A stretch of DNA of 64,000 nucleotides from Deltaproteobacteria bacterium (lineage in GTDB: Bacteria > Myxococcota > Myxococcia > SLRQ01), in the NCBI GenBank assembly GCA_029210625.1, contig JARGFU010000006.1:1-64000 (forward strand). Direction: 5' to 3'. The stretch's first letter is position 1. Each line of letters opens with the position of its first letter. The translations under genes were made by a program, and so were the position numbers. Below the pieces are notes generated by a model. It was given only the letters and a program-made list of their open reading frames with translations, was not told the DNA's origin and made no database searches. Below, piece by piece: positions 52,172 through 61,224 of the stretch.

Positions 52172-53023
52172 ATGAGCGAGCTGCGCGCGATCGACACCCT
52201 CTTCCCTCTCCTCCTGAAGAGCTGGAAGCAGAGCTGGGTGGAGGCCACCAACTCCGCGGGCGAGCTGAAGTGCAAGGTCGAGCAGGCCTGGGGCGACGGC
52301 TACGAGAACGGTGAGGAGCTGATCGCGGCCATGGACGCGGCTGGAGTGCAGACCATCCTGGCCACCGATCTCCTCGCCTGGTCCTACCCGCGCCAGACCC
52401 GCTTCGCCAACGACACCACCTCCGAGATCGCGGAGATGACCAAGAAGTACCCGGGTCGGGTCTACGGTCTGGCCGACTACGATCCCTTCCACATCCGCGC
52501 CAGCCTCGAGAAGGTCGAGCGGGACGTGAAGGAGCACGGCTACAAGGGCATCTACCTCCACATCTACGGCTACGACATCGGCCTGGATCACCGGAAGATG
52601 TACCCCCTCTACGCCCTCTGCGAGAGCCTGGGGATCGCCGTCTCGATGCAGATCGGCCACGTCCTGGAGGCCATGCCCAGCGAGCACGGCCGCCCGATCC
52701 AGCTCGACCGCATCGCCTGCGACTTCCCGGACCTGACCCTGGTGGGCACCCACACCGGCTGGCCCTGGGTCGAGGAGGCGCTGGCCGTCATCTCCAAGTG
52801 GCCGAACGTCTACCTCTCCACCAGCGCCTGGCTGCCCAAGTACTTCTCGCCGACCCTGCTCGCTTTCCTCAACTCGCGGGTGGGCAGCCAGAAGATCCTC
52901 TTCGGCTCCAACGGCCTGGACTGGCAGCGCTACCTCGATCAGTGGGCCGAGCTGGGCCTGCGCGAGGACTCCTCCCACGCCATGCTCTTCGAGAACCCGA
53001 AGCGGGTCTTCAAGCTGGACTAG
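52172..53023 (+). CDS. Amidohydrolase-2-like protein lacking the usual metal-binding residues
   Basis: 283 aa. TIM-barrel family of ACMSD-like amidohydrolases judged by IGHVLEAMPSEHGRPIQLDRIACDFPDLTLVGTHTGWPWVEEALAVISKWPNVYLSTSAW and FGSNGLDWQRYLDQWAELGL. Functional members have HxH right after the first strand and a late Asp in the FGSD motif. Here these positions read IDTLFPLL and FGSN, so at least three metal ligands are missing. It may be a non-catalytic or re-purposed homologue. Good Shine-Dalgarno (AAGGAG) before the ATG. Confidence 0.8.
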   Translation: MSELRAIDTLFPLLLKSWKQSWVEATNSAGELKCKVEQAWGDGYENGEELIAAMDAAGVQTILATDLLAWSYPRQTRFANDTTSEIAEMTKKYPGRVYGLADYDPFHIRASLEKVERDVKEHGYKGIYLHIYGYDIGLDHRKMYPLYALCESLGIAVSMQIGHVLEAMPSEHGRPIQLDRIACDFPDLTLVGTHTGWPWVEEALAVISKWPNVYLSTSAWLPKYFSPTLLAFLNSRVGSQKILFGSNGLDWQRYLDQWAELGLREDSSHAMLFENPKRVFKLD

Positions 53024-53045
53024 GGCGGACCCCTTCGCGAACGAG

Positions 53046-54623
53046 ATGGGGGACGCGAGACGCCTGGCAGAGGTCGCCCACCAGCGCGGTGGGCGCCTCG
53101 CGGCCGAGAAGGTGCGGCTGCTGGAGGACCTCCGCGAGCGCGGCGCGCTCGGGCGCCGTGAGCGGCGCGGCGTCGCCGCCTCGGTCAACTACCTGCGGGC
53201 CTATCCGGACGACGCGGCGGTGCGCCGGGCAGCCGAGCGGCTCGCGGCCGAGCTGCCCGCCGAGGAGGTGGTCTACGAGTACTCCTACGGGGTGCTGCAG
53301 AGGCTGGTCCGCCTCTTCCCCGGTGCGCTCGAGTTCGACTGGGAGCTGCTGCCGGACGACGGCCCGATCATCGAGGCCCTCGAGGTGCTCCTCCCCCCCG
53401 GAGAGCGGCAGGCCTTCGAGTCGGGCGATCTCGGCGTCGAGGAGTGGTTCTCGCTCGCGCGCCCGGAGCCCGGCTGCACGGACCTCGAGCACCTCCTGCG
53501 GCTCTTCGAGCGCTCGTCGCTCCCGGGGCAGGCGCGGGTCCTCCTCTTCGAGCGCTGCGAGCTCCCGGTGCGCTACGCCGGACCGCCGAGCACCCGGATC
53601 GCCTTCCCCACCGGGCGGGTGAGCTACCGCCGCCGCCCGCCGGACCGCAGCCGCTTCCCCCTGCCGCCGGTGATCCGCTCCCCCCTCGGGAGGCTGCGGC
53701 GAGGCGGGCCGCGGGAGATCGACCTGGCCCTGCAGGCGCTCTGCGCGCGCAGCCTGGAGATCCACTCGCTGATCTACCCGAACCCGGAGGAGGTCTGGAT
53801 CGCCGACTGCGGGCGGGGCCTCGAGGTGCTGCTCATCGGCACCCACCCCGACTGGCGCGGCCCCTGGGAGGTCATCTCCTTCTTCGGCATCGTCCAGAAC
53901 GGGGTGCCGCTGGCCTACGGGCCGGCCGGCGTCTTCGGGGGCTGCTGCGAGATGGGCATCAACCTCTTCCCCGAGTTCCGCGGCGCCGAGATCCGGAACA
54001 TCTACGCCCAGCTGATGCGGGTGCTCCACCACCACCTGGGCGTCGAGTACTTCTTCCTCGACCGCTACGGCATGGGCGTGGGCAACCCCGACGCGATCGC
54101 CTCCGGCGCCTTCTGGTTCTACCGGAAGCTCGGCTTCCTCCCGACCGAGCCGGTCATCGCCGAGCTGGCGCTCCGGGAGGAGGAGAGGATGCGAAGAGAG
54201 CCCGGCTACCGCTGTGATCGCCGCACGCTGCGCCGGCTCTCGCATACCGAGGCCTACCTCGATCTCTCCGGGGGCCGCCTGCGGCCCCTGGATCTGGCCG
54301 GCCTCGGCGCGGCCGAGAGCGCCCAGGTGGCGCGGCGCTTCGCCGGTGATCGCGAGCGCGCGCGGCGCGCCTCGGTGCGCTCGGTGGCGAAGGTGCTCGA
54401 GCTGGACCCGCGGGAGCCGGCGCTGCCGGGGCTCGCGCCCACCCTGGCCCTCCTGCCGGATCTGGAGGGCTGGCCCCGCGCGGAGCGCCGCCGGCTCGCG
54501 CGCTTCGTGCGCGCCAAGGGGGCCGCGCAGGAGGCCGAGGCGGCCCGGCTCTCGGCCCGCCTGCCGCGCCTGCTGGCCGGCCTGCGCGCCCTCGCCCGGC
54601 CCGAGGGCGGCGGCTCACTCTGA
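53046..54623 (+). CDS. Large protein of unknown function with a GNAT-like acetyltransferase region
   Basis: 525 aa, soluble. Residues ~1-140 are helical, charged and Arg-rich. The central part (about 220-400) resembles a GNAT fold, with VISFFGIVQNGVPLAYGPAGVFGGCCEMGINLFPEFRGAEIRNIYAQLMRVLHHHLGVEYFFLDRYGMG, ending IASGAFWFYRKLGFLP, a motif common to the last GNAT strands. The remaining ~130 residues are Arg/Leu/Glu-rich. The acetyl-CoA-binding Q/RxxGxG/A is not obvious. It starts 22 bp after the amidohydrolase-like gene, in an apparent operon. Confidence 0.75.
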   Translation: MGDARRLAEVAHQRGGRLAAEKVRLLEDLRERGALGRRERRGVAASVNYLRAYPDDAAVRRAAERLAAELPAEEVVYEYSYGVLQRLVRLFPGALEFDWELLPDDGPIIEALEVLLPPGERQAFESGDLGVEEWFSLARPEPGCTDLEHLLRLFERSSLPGQARVLLFERCELPVRYAGPPSTRIAFPTGRVSYRRRPPDRSRFPLPPVIRSPLGRLRRGGPREIDLALQALCARSLEIHSLIYPNPEEVWIADCGRGLEVLLIGTHPDWRGPWEVISFFGIVQNGVPLAYGPAGVFGGCCEMGINLFPEFRGAEIRNIYAQLMRVLHHHLGVEYFFLDRYGMGVGNPDAIASGAFWFYRKLGFLPTEPVIAELALREEERMRREPGYRCDRRTLRRLSHTEAYLDLSGGRLRPLDLAGLGAAESAQVARRFAGDRERARRASVRSVAKVLELDPREPALPGLAPTLALLPDLEGWPRAERRRLARFVRAKGAAQEAEAARLSARLPRLLAGLRALARPEGGGSL

Positions 54624-54654
54624 CGGCTCGCGACCGATCGCGTATCATCCGCGG

Positions 54655-55398
54655 ATGCGCGTCCACCCGCAGACGTTCGCCCCGCTGCTCCTGGCGGCCT
54701 CCTGGATCCTCCTCGCCCCCGCCTGCGGGGAGCCCGTCGACGACGACGGCCACCAGAGCGACGCCGGCTCGGTCGACGCGGCGCCGGACAGCGGCACCGA
54801 CGGCGGCTACGACGGGGGCGCACCGGACGCGAGCTACGACGGGGGGGATGACGGGGGCACGCCCGACGCTGGCTACGACGGCGGCTACGACGGAGGGGAT
54901 GACGGGGGCACGCCGGACGCCAGCTCCGACGCCGGCGTCGATGGCGGGGACGACGGTGGCCTGGCCGACGTGGTCACGCCCTGCGCAGAGATCTCCGCGC
55001 TGGACAACTACAGCTTCATCTCCGGGCCCAACTACTACCTGGGGACCCCGAACCCGGCGCTGGGCGGCGCCGACCCGGACGAGACCCACCTCTTCTTCTT
55101 CTCGGACCTCACGGGCGCCTTCAACCTGGCGGCGCCCCCCAACGACAACTACGCCACCTGCGAGCAGTGCCTGATGGTGCTGGAGGATGTTGGGCCGAAC
55201 GGGGCGGTGCGGCAGTACTTCCCCTCCGAGGGCTACATGGAGATCGTGGGCAACGAGTCGCCGCGCCTGGGGAACGCGACGATCAACCTCTACTCGGTGA
55301 GGCTGGTGGAGGTGAGCATCGACCCGATCACCTGGGTCTCGACGCCGGTGCCGGGCGGGGCCTGTGTCCAGTTCACCGACCTGGTCCTCGTCCCCTAG
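54655..55398 (+). CDS. Lipoprotein with long Asp/Gly-repeat linker
   Basis: 247 aa. Signal peptide with lipobox LAPAC at residue ~24, then an 80-residue linker of DGG/DASYDGG/TPDA repeats, then a compact C-terminal beta domain of about 140 residues (ISALDNYSFISGPNYYLGTPNPALGGADPDETHLFFF ... VLEDVGPNGAVRQYFPSEGYMEIVGN) holding a CxxC (CEQC) and single Cys residues. Reminiscent of the outer-surface lipoproteins abundant in Myxococcota. Function unknown. Confidence 0.82.
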   Translation: MRVHPQTFAPLLLAASWILLAPACGEPVDDDGHQSDAGSVDAAPDSGTDGGYDGGAPDASYDGGDDGGTPDAGYDGGYDGGDDGGTPDASSDAGVDGGDDGGLADVVTPCAEISALDNYSFISGPNYYLGTPNPALGGADPDETHLFFFSDLTGAFNLAAPPNDNYATCEQCLMVLEDVGPNGAVRQYFPSEGYMEIVGNESPRLGNATINLYSVRLVEVSIDPITWVSTPVPGGACVQFTDLVLVP

Positions 55399-55466
55399 GG
55401 CGCCCGGCGGGAAGGTCCCCGGCCGAGGGCTTCGCCTTCGGCCCCGAGTTCTTGTAGTCGTGGGGC

Positions 55467-56765
55467 ATGCTGGAACCACGAGCGGGACTCCTGCCGATCT
55501 GCCTCGCCCTCGGCGGCGCGCTGATCGGCGCGGGGGGATGCAGGACGACGCCAGGCGCAGGTGAATCGATGACCCAGGAGAAGATGCAGGAGCAGGAGCC
55601 CCTCGAGGCCCGGGCCGCGCGGCTCGCGAGGGAGCTGCTCATCGTGGACGGTCACATCGACCTGCCCTATCGCCTCTGGGAGGGGCGCGACGAGAGCGGC
55701 GCGCTCACCGAGGACATCGGCCAGCGCACCGAGAAGGGAGACTTCGATCTTCCCCGGGCCGAGGCCGGTGGGCTGGACGCGCCCTTCCTCGCCATCTACG
55801 TCTCGCCCAAGCTCGCCGCGGAGCCGGGCGCCTCGAAGGCGCAGGCCGACGCCCTCATCGATCTGGTCGAGGGCCTGGTCGCCGCCCACCCCGAGCGGAT
55901 GGCCCTGGCCCGCAGCCCCGACGAGGTCGAGGAGCGCTTCGCGCAGGGGAAGCTGGCCACCCTGCTCGGCATCGAGAACGGCTCGGCCCTCGAGGACGAT
56001 CTCGCGAACCTGGAGCACTTCCACGATCGGGGGGTGCGCTACGTCACCCTGACCCACTCGAAGAACAACCGCATCGGCGACTCCTCCTACGAGGAGCCCG
56101 AGGAGCGGCTGCACCACGGGCTCTCGGAGTTCGGGGTCGCGGTGGTGAAGGAGATGAACCGCCTGGGCCTCATGGTCGACGTCTCCCACGTCTCGGACGA
56201 GACCTTGCGCGCGGTGCTCGAGGTGGCCGAGGCGCCGGTCATCGCCTCGCACTCGGGGCTGCGCCACTTCACCCCCGGCTTCGAGCGCAACCTCGACGAC
56301 GAGGGCGTGAAGGGCATCGCCGCCGGCGGCGGGATCGTGATGGTGAACTTCGGCTCGATGTTCGTCTCCGAGGCCGCGCAGAAGGCCTCCGAGGCGCGCT
56401 GGAAGGCGGGGGACACCTACGCCGAGGCCCAGGGGCTCTCCTGGAAGGAGGAGGAGGAGCGGGCGAAGATCGAGGCCTACCTCGACGAGCACCACCCCCG
56501 GGTCGACGCCACCCTCGCCCAGGTCGTCGATCACATCGACCGGGTGGTGGCGCTCGCCGGCGTCGACCACGTCGGCCTCGGCTCCGACTACGACGGCGTC
56601 GGCCCCGGCGTGCCGGTGGGCCTGGAGGACGCATCGAGGTACCCGGCCCTGATCGCCGAGCTCCTGCGGCGGGGCTACACCGAGCCCCAGGTCGCGCAGA
56701 TCTGCTCGGGCAACCTGATGCGGGTCTGGCGGGCGGTCGAGGCCCACGCCGCCTCCGGGAAGTAG
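55467..56765 (+). CDS. M19 membrane dipeptidase, lipoprotein form
   Basis: 432 aa. Lipobox-type N terminus (GALIGAGGC) and a short linker precede the catalytic domain. Zinc ligands of the renal-dipeptidase family are visible: IVDGHIDLPYR (His-x-Asp), LLGIENGSAL (bridging Glu), LMVDVSHVSDETL and PVIASHSGLRHFTPGFERN (His residues), then VGLGSDYDGVG (Asp). Predicted to hydrolyse dipeptides (including D-amino-acid-containing ones) at the cell envelope. 69 bp downstream of the Asp/Gly lipoprotein gene. Confidence 0.92.
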   Translation: MLEPRAGLLPICLALGGALIGAGGCRTTPGAGESMTQEKMQEQEPLEARAARLARELLIVDGHIDLPYRLWEGRDESGALTEDIGQRTEKGDFDLPRAEAGGLDAPFLAIYVSPKLAAEPGASKAQADALIDLVEGLVAAHPERMALARSPDEVEERFAQGKLATLLGIENGSALEDDLANLEHFHDRGVRYVTLTHSKNNRIGDSSYEEPEERLHHGLSEFGVAVVKEMNRLGLMVDVSHVSDETLRAVLEVAEAPVIASHSGLRHFTPGFERNLDDEGVKGIAAGGGIVMVNFGSMFVSEAAQKASEARWKAGDTYAEAQGLSWKEEEERAKIEAYLDEHHPRVDATLAQVVDHIDRVVALAGVDHVGLGSDYDGVGPGVPVGLEDASRYPALIAELLRRGYTEPQVAQICSGNLMRVWRAVEAHAASGK

Positions 56766-56767
56766 AG

Positions 56768-57331
56768 ATGTCGATGGCCGGGAGGCGCCGCCCGATCCTC
56801 TTCCTCGTCCCCCTGGGGATCGTCGCGGTCGTGGTCGTCGGCCTCGAGCTCGGCGCCTTCTGGAAGGCGAAGGAGCTGGCCGACGCCGGTCCGCGCGAGC
56901 CTCCCCTCTCGCCCATGAGCAAGGTGGAGCGGGACCTCTACGCGGTCGTGCTCCCGGCGCTCGAGGCCGAGGAGCCCGGGTCCGCCCTCGCGCTGCGGCT
57001 CCGCCGCTCCCTCGCGCGGGTGGGACGAAGCCGCCAGCTCCCCGGAGCGCCGGCTGGAGGGGCGGGGATCGAGGACCCGCGATCGGAGACGCCGCCCTGC
57101 GGCACCCCGCTCGAGCGGGAGATCTGCGGCCGGCACCCTGCCCTCCCGGTCCTCCTGGCGCCCGCCCCGGGCGAGGGGGCCGTGCGCCCCGAGCTCGAGG
57201 CCGAGCGCCGCCGGCTACGGAAGCGCCTGCGGGCGTCGGCGGAGGAGGCGCCCCCGACCGATCCCCTCACCGCCGCGCTCTTCCTCGAGGCGCTCAGCGC
57301 CCGGCCGTCGCCAGCAGCACCGAGCCGATGA
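56768..57331 (+). CDS. Small membrane-anchored protein of unknown function
   Basis: 187 aa. One N-terminal membrane segment (PILFLVPLGIVAVVVVGLELGAFW) and a periplasmic tail that is Pro/Arg/Glu-rich with three Cys (TPPCGTP, EICGRHP, none paired in a known motif). It starts 2 bp after the dipeptidase stop, so it is probably co-transcribed. Its last 38 bp overlap the convergent DUF1648 gene. Confidence 0.65.
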   Translation: MSMAGRRRPILFLVPLGIVAVVVVGLELGAFWKAKELADAGPREPPLSPMSKVERDLYAVVLPALEAEEPGSALALRLRRSLARVGRSRQLPGAPAGGAGIEDPRSETPPCGTPLEREICGRHPALPVLLAPAPGEGAVRPELEAERRRLRKRLRASAEEAPPTDPLTAALFLEALSARPSPAAPSR

Positions 57332-57926
57332 CGAGGGCGGGCAGCGCGAGGATCACCGCCAGGATCAGCCAGGCAGAGGGGTGGGCGAAGTTCAGGGTCT
57401 GCCCCATGCCGAAGAGCTTGGGCACGAAGATCCGCGGATCGTCGGGGTTCTTGTAGGCCAGCGCGCCGTAGCCCTCGGGCAGCTCCTCCCCGGCCTCGCG
57501 GCTCTTCCTCGCCGCGTCCAGGATGCTCCAGAAGCCCAGGGCGCAGGCGAGGCCGACGCCGAGCAGGATGACGGCCACCGAGACGGTCACCGGCGGCTGG
57601 AGGAGGGGCAGGGCCAGCCCGGTGTAGACGGTGGCGAGGACGATGGCGACGGCCACCCAGCGGACCATTGCCACGTAGCCGCTCGAGAGGACCGGCAGCG
57701 CCTTGCCCTGCCGCACGACGAAGAGGGCGACGGCCTCGAGGGCGGCCCAGACCAGGGCCCCCAGGAGGAAGGGGAGGAAGGCGGTCACGCCCTCCTTGTG
57801 GGACCAGCCGTCGGGCTGCCCCCCGGGCCCCCAGTGGACCGGCCAGACCTCGGGGACCCGTCCCCAGAGGAGGAGCAGGACGAGCAGCCCGAGGATCAGG
57901 AGCAGGGGGGAGAGCCAGCGCAACAT
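57294..57926 (-). CDS. DUF1648 membrane protein with DUF5808-like tail
   Basis: 210 aa with five or six membrane segments. Opening MLRWLSPLLLILGLLVLLLLWGRVPEVWPVHWGPGGQPDGWSHKE matches DUF1648 (inner-membrane SdpI-like families). A cytoplasmic segment with GYGALAYKNPDDPRIFVPKLFGMGQTLNFAHPSAW corresponds to DUF5808. The role is unknown; SdpI-like proteins give immunity to killing factors in Bacilli. It ends up 38 bp within the convergent small gene, and its start abuts the DUF2461 stop. Confidence 0.82.
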   Translation of the reverse strand: MLRWLSPLLLILGLLVLLLLWGRVPEVWPVHWGPGGQPDGWSHKEGVTAFLPFLLGALVWAALEAVALFVVRQGKALPVLSSGYVAMVRWVAVAIVLATVYTGLALPLLQPPVTVSVAVILLGVGLACALGFWSILDAARKSREAGEELPEGYGALAYKNPDDPRIFVPKLFGMGQTLNFAHPSAWLILAVILALPALVIGSVLLATAGR

Positions 57927-58613
57927 CTAGAAGGGCACGTCCACGGCCTGGCAGAGGAAGCGCATCAGCGGGGCGGCGCTCTTGAAGTCCTTCGCCACCT
58001 CCTTCAGGAAGCCGGGGCTCGTCACGGCGGCGACCGACACCTGCTTCACCGCGATGAAGTCCTTGCGGCGCAGATCCTCGGCGGCCGGGTGATCGTCGCT
58101 CCAGGGCTTGGGGGTGCGCTTGAGGCTCTCACCGGAGAGCGCGAAGCTGGCCGTGAAGGCCTTGCCCGAGATCGCCTTCTTCCAGGCCTTCGGGTCCTCG
58201 GCGATGGCCGCCCGGATCTGGCGGGCCACCGGCGGGTCGGGGCGCCAGAGCCCGACGCCGACGAAGCACTCGCCCGGCTCGAGGTGGAGGTAGAAGCCCG
58301 GGGCGTGGGCGCTCTTCGCCTGCTCGTGGCGGAAGTGGATCCCCACCTGGGTCTTGTAGGGGGTCTTGTCCTTGCCGAAGCGAGTGTCGCGCTGGATGCG
58401 GAAGAGGGACCCGCCCACCTTCTTCGCGCTGGCGACGAAGTGGGGGCTGATCGCCTCGAGCGGAGCCTCGAAGTCGCGGATGAAGGCGAGGGAGGGCTCG
58501 CGCAGCGCGGACTCGTAGCGATCCTGGTGCTCCTTGAACCAGGCGCGGTCGTTGTTGCGCTTCAGGTCCTTCAGGTAGGCGAAGAGGGCGGGGGAGAAGT
58601 GGGCGCTGGACAT
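57927..58613 (-). CDS. DUF2461 family protein
   Basis: 228 aa, soluble. Family signature FSPALFAYLKDLKRNNDRAWFKEHQDRYESALREPSLAFIRDF at the N terminus, then RIQRDTRFGKDKTPYKTQVGIHFRH and GFYLHLEPGECFVGVGLWRP, TPKPWSDDHPAAEDLRRKDFIAVKQV. Function undetermined for the family. The stop abuts the DUF1648 ATG, so the two genes form a likely two-gene operon. Confidence 0.92.
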   Translation of the reverse strand: MSSAHFSPALFAYLKDLKRNNDRAWFKEHQDRYESALREPSLAFIRDFEAPLEAISPHFVASAKKVGGSLFRIQRDTRFGKDKTPYKTQVGIHFRHEQAKSAHAPGFYLHLEPGECFVGVGLWRPDPPVARQIRAAIAEDPKAWKKAISGKAFTASFALSGESLKRTPKPWSDDHPAAEDLRRKDFIAVKQVSVAAVTSPGFLKEVAKDFKSAAPLMRFLCQAVDVPF

Positions 58614-58761
58614 GGGGTGACGATACCCCTGGCCTGGGGGCCGCGCCCACCAGGGGTGGCCCGATCTTCCCCGAGAGCGGCCCGATCCTGGCAGGAGCGA
58701 GGGCTGGCACGGAGCCTGCTACTCCCGGGGCCGAACCCTCATCCCCTCAAAGGAGGCCCCC

Positions 58762-58878
58762 ATGGGCACCTTCTTCTTCGTCTTGATGATCGGATGCATC
58801 GCGGGCTTCGGTGGCGCCGCGCTGGCCTCTCACCTGCGGGAGGAGAAGGATTGGGAGCGCTTCCGCTTCCTGTCCTAG
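58762..58878 (+). CDS. 38-aa single-pass membrane microprotein
   Basis: Reads MGTFFFVLMIGCIAGFGGAALA (one membrane helix), then a charged tail SHLREEKDWERFRFLS. A very strong AAAGGAGG lies 6 nt before the ATG, better than most genes here, which argues for translation. Its final four bases overlap the stop of the convergent lipoprotein gene. Function unknown. Confidence 0.7.
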   Translation: MGTFFFVLMIGCIAGFGGAALASHLREEKDWERFRFLS

Positions 58879-59990
58879 AGCGGACCGCGGCCGGCCGGCT
58901 GGGTGGGCTGCACCGGCTGGGGGGTCGTCGGCGCGGCGGGTGCCGGCTGGGCGGTCTCCATCTGGGCGTCGAGGCGGCGGGCGTCCGCGCGCCGACGCTC
59001 GAGGGCCGTCTGGTAGCTGCGGGCCCGGCCGTTGGCCAGCTCGACGGCCGCCTGCTGGGCCAGCTCCACCGCGTGATCGAGGTCGCCGGTGCGCTCGGAG
59101 GCCAGGGCCAGGTTGAAGTGAGCCTTGCCCTTCAGCTTGGGGTCGCCGGTCTCGCCGGCGAGCTGCGACCAGATCCGGACGGCCCCGGCCCAGTCGCTGG
59201 CCCGCACGTGGCGCTTGGCGTCCTGCAGCAGGGGGTGGCCGCGGGTGTAGTAGCTGCGGCTGACCCAGACGTAGCTGGGAGCCACCCGGCGCCCGTAGGC
59301 CGCGCCCACCTCCTGCCCCAGCTTGGTGAGCTGGCTGCGGACGTTGGCCAGGTTGTTGCGGACCTGCTCGGGGGTCTCCCCCTCGGCGGTGAAGGTCTCG
59401 TCGATCCGGCGCCGGACCATCTCGTCGACGACCTGGTGCTGCCGGGCGTCGTAGAAGCGGATGGTGACGGTCACCCGGGCCTCGCGTGAGCCGCGGACGT
59501 TCTGGCTGCTGGAGCCCGAGCTGGCCTGGGTGCTGGGGAACTGGATGCCGCCGGTGTCGGAGTCGAACATCTCCAGGGAGACGACGCCGTCGCAGCCCGC
59601 CTGCTTGCAGATGCGATCGATGAGGGGCCAGCTCGCCGGGCGATCGTCGGGGCTCGACTCCAGATCCCGTCGGGAGAGGCCGGGGGCGCCGACGACCTCG
59701 AAGCGAGGCGAGTCGATCAGCGCTCGCTCCACCGCCTGCACCGCGGCCTGCGCGCCGTCGCGGTCGGCCATGATGTCCTCTCCGGTGAGGGCCCCCTCGA
59801 GGGCGTCGAGGAAGCCCTGACCGGCGTTGCGCGGTGTGCTGCGATCGACCACCGCCACCTTCTGGACGCTCGGTGGCACCGTGACCGGCGCCGAGGCCAG
59901 CACCTGGAGCTTCACGCCCCCCATGCAGCCGGTGGAGAGGAGGGCCAGGGAGAGGAGGGCGAGGGCGCCACCGCGGAGCAGACGATCCAT
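58875..59990 (-). CDS. Lipoprotein with DUF6340-like domain and TPR region
   Basis: 371 aa. Lipobox LLSTGC at about residue 22. The body begins APVTVPPSVQKVAVVDRSTPRN, resembling DUF6340-type lipoproteins (conserved VxxVDRS). RISKQAGCDGVVSLEMFDSD-like and ARVTVTIRFYDARQHQVVDEMVR segments follow. Near residues 250-340 comes a TPR-like pair (HFNLALASERTGDLDHAVELAQQAAVE). The tail is Pro/Gln/Ala-rich. Located at the outer membrane or periplasm; the exact role is unknown. 38 bp downstream of the next gene's stop, in the same direction. Confidence 0.78.
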   Translation of the reverse strand: MDRLLRGGALALLSLALLSTGCMGGVKLQVLASAPVTVPPSVQKVAVVDRSTPRNAGQGFLDALEGALTGEDIMADRDGAQAAVQAVERALIDSPRFEVVGAPGLSRRDLESSPDDRPASWPLIDRICKQAGCDGVVSLEMFDSDTGGIQFPSTQASSGSSSQNVRGSREARVTVTIRFYDARQHQVVDEMVRRRIDETFTAEGETPEQVRNNLANVRSQLTKLGQEVGAAYGRRVAPSYVWVSRSYYTRGHPLLQDAKRHVRASDWAGAVRIWSQLAGETGDPKLKGKAHFNLALASERTGDLDHAVELAQQAAVELANGRARSYQTALERRRADARRLDAQMETAQPAPAAPTTPQPVQPTQPAGRGPL

Positions 59991-60028
59991 GAGATTGCCT
60001 TTCGCTTCTTTCGTTTCGGTCGAGAGGA

Positions 60029-61222
60029 TCAGAGCCGCAGGCCGAGCATCAGCTGGAAGCCGAGGCCCTTGGCGAGGTCGGGCTCCGACTCGGTGTCGGT
60101 GCCGGTGGCGCCGCCGACGAAGGCGTCGGCGACGTGCACCTCGAGCTCGTAGGAGGCCATGAGCAGGGCCTGGAAGTGGCCGAAGGCGACCTGCACGCCG
60201 AGGCGCGGGCCGAGGAGCGCCCGGTAGAGCTTCCGGTCGCAGGGTGTGGCCGCCCCCTCGTCGGTGCTGCAGGGGAGCTCCACGCCGGCCGCCTCGTCCC
60301 AGCGGCCGGGGTTGGGGGCCGTCGCGTCGTTGAAGAAGACGATGCCACCGGCGAAGCCGACGAAGGGGGCGAGGAACCTCCAGGCGATCGGCATGATCCG
60401 CAGCTCGGGCCGCAGGAGGATCCCGTTCATCGGGCCCTTGGGATCGAGCCAGCCGAGCTCGAGGCCCATCCCCACCGCGCCGCCCTGACCGTGCAGGGCG
60501 AGCTGGAAGACGGGGGCGCCGGCCTGCAGGCCCGCCGCGACCCCCAGGGAGAAGCCGTTGCGAGGATCCTTCCGCAGGTCGGAGAGGGTCGGGTAGGCGG
60601 TCTGCTTCACCGTGGGCGGCGGGCGCCGCGGCGGCACCGGCGGCAGCGCCTTCACCCCGGGGTCCCGGGAGAGGAGCTCGTGGACCAGTCCGGCGGTCTC
60701 CTGGAGGAGGGGCTCGATGTTGGTCTCGATCACCACCATCCGGGTGGCGCTGGAGAGGCGGCGGCCCGCGCGCGTGTCGATCAGCGCGAGGTTGAGCCGG
60801 GCGGAGGAGCCGACCCGGGTCAGCTTGCCGGCCAGGAGACGGTCGGTCTTCAGGAGCTCACCGAAGTCGGCGGCGCAGCTCTCGTCGATGCAGCCCAGGA
60901 GCTGCTTCTGGGCCTCGAAGTCGATCATGGCCCGGAGCTGCTCGGCTGAGGTGATCTCGTAGACGTCGTAGTGGACCAGCCACCCCTCGATCCACTGGGT
61001 CGCCGCCTCGGCCGCCTCCTGCTTCACCCCGGCGCCGGCCTCCAGGTTCATCAGGGACACGCTCGGGCGCGTGGGCTCCGGTGGCGGCGCTGGCTCCGGT
61101 GCAGGCTCCGGCGCGGGTGCGGGTTCGGGGGTGGGCGCCGGCGCCTCCTCGGCCCTCGCCGGCAGGGCGAGGGAGAGGAGGGCGCCGAGGCAGATCAGGG
61201 ACGCGGGGCTCGAGCGCCTCAC
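60029..61222 (-). CDS. Secreted protein with Pro/Glu linker and outer-membrane-like C-terminal region
   Basis: 397 aa from GTG 61222. Signal peptide (SLICLGALLSLALPARA), an AP/EP repeat linker, a domain around residues 55-190 (SLMNLEAGAGVKQEAAEAATQW, LLKTDRLLAGKLTRVGSSARLNLALID), and a C-terminal barrel-like portion with amphipathic strands ending in LGLRL. The middle domain resembles periplasmic sensor proteins that detect partner levels in TPR-containing lipoprotein clusters. The start follows the previous gene's stop by two bases. Confidence 0.72.
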   Translation of the reverse strand: MRRSSPASLICLGALLSLALPARAEEAPAPTPEPAPAPEPAPEPAPPPEPTRPSVSLMNLEAGAGVKQEAAEAATQWIEGWLVHYDVYEITSAEQLRAMIDFEAQKQLLGCIDESCAADFGELLKTDRLLAGKLTRVGSSARLNLALIDTRAGRRLSSATRMVVIETNIEPLLQETAGLVHELLSRDPGVKALPPVPPRRPPPTVKQTAYPTLSDLRKDPRNGFSLGVAAGLQAGAPVFQLALHGQGGAVGMGLELGWLDPKGPMNGILLRPELRIMPIAWRFLAPFVGFAGGIVFFNDATAPNPGRWDEAAGVELPCSTDEGAATPCDRKLYRALLGPRLGVQVAFGHFQALLMASYELEVHVADAFVGGATGTDTESEPDLAKGLGFQLMLGLRL

Positions 61223-61224
61223 CT

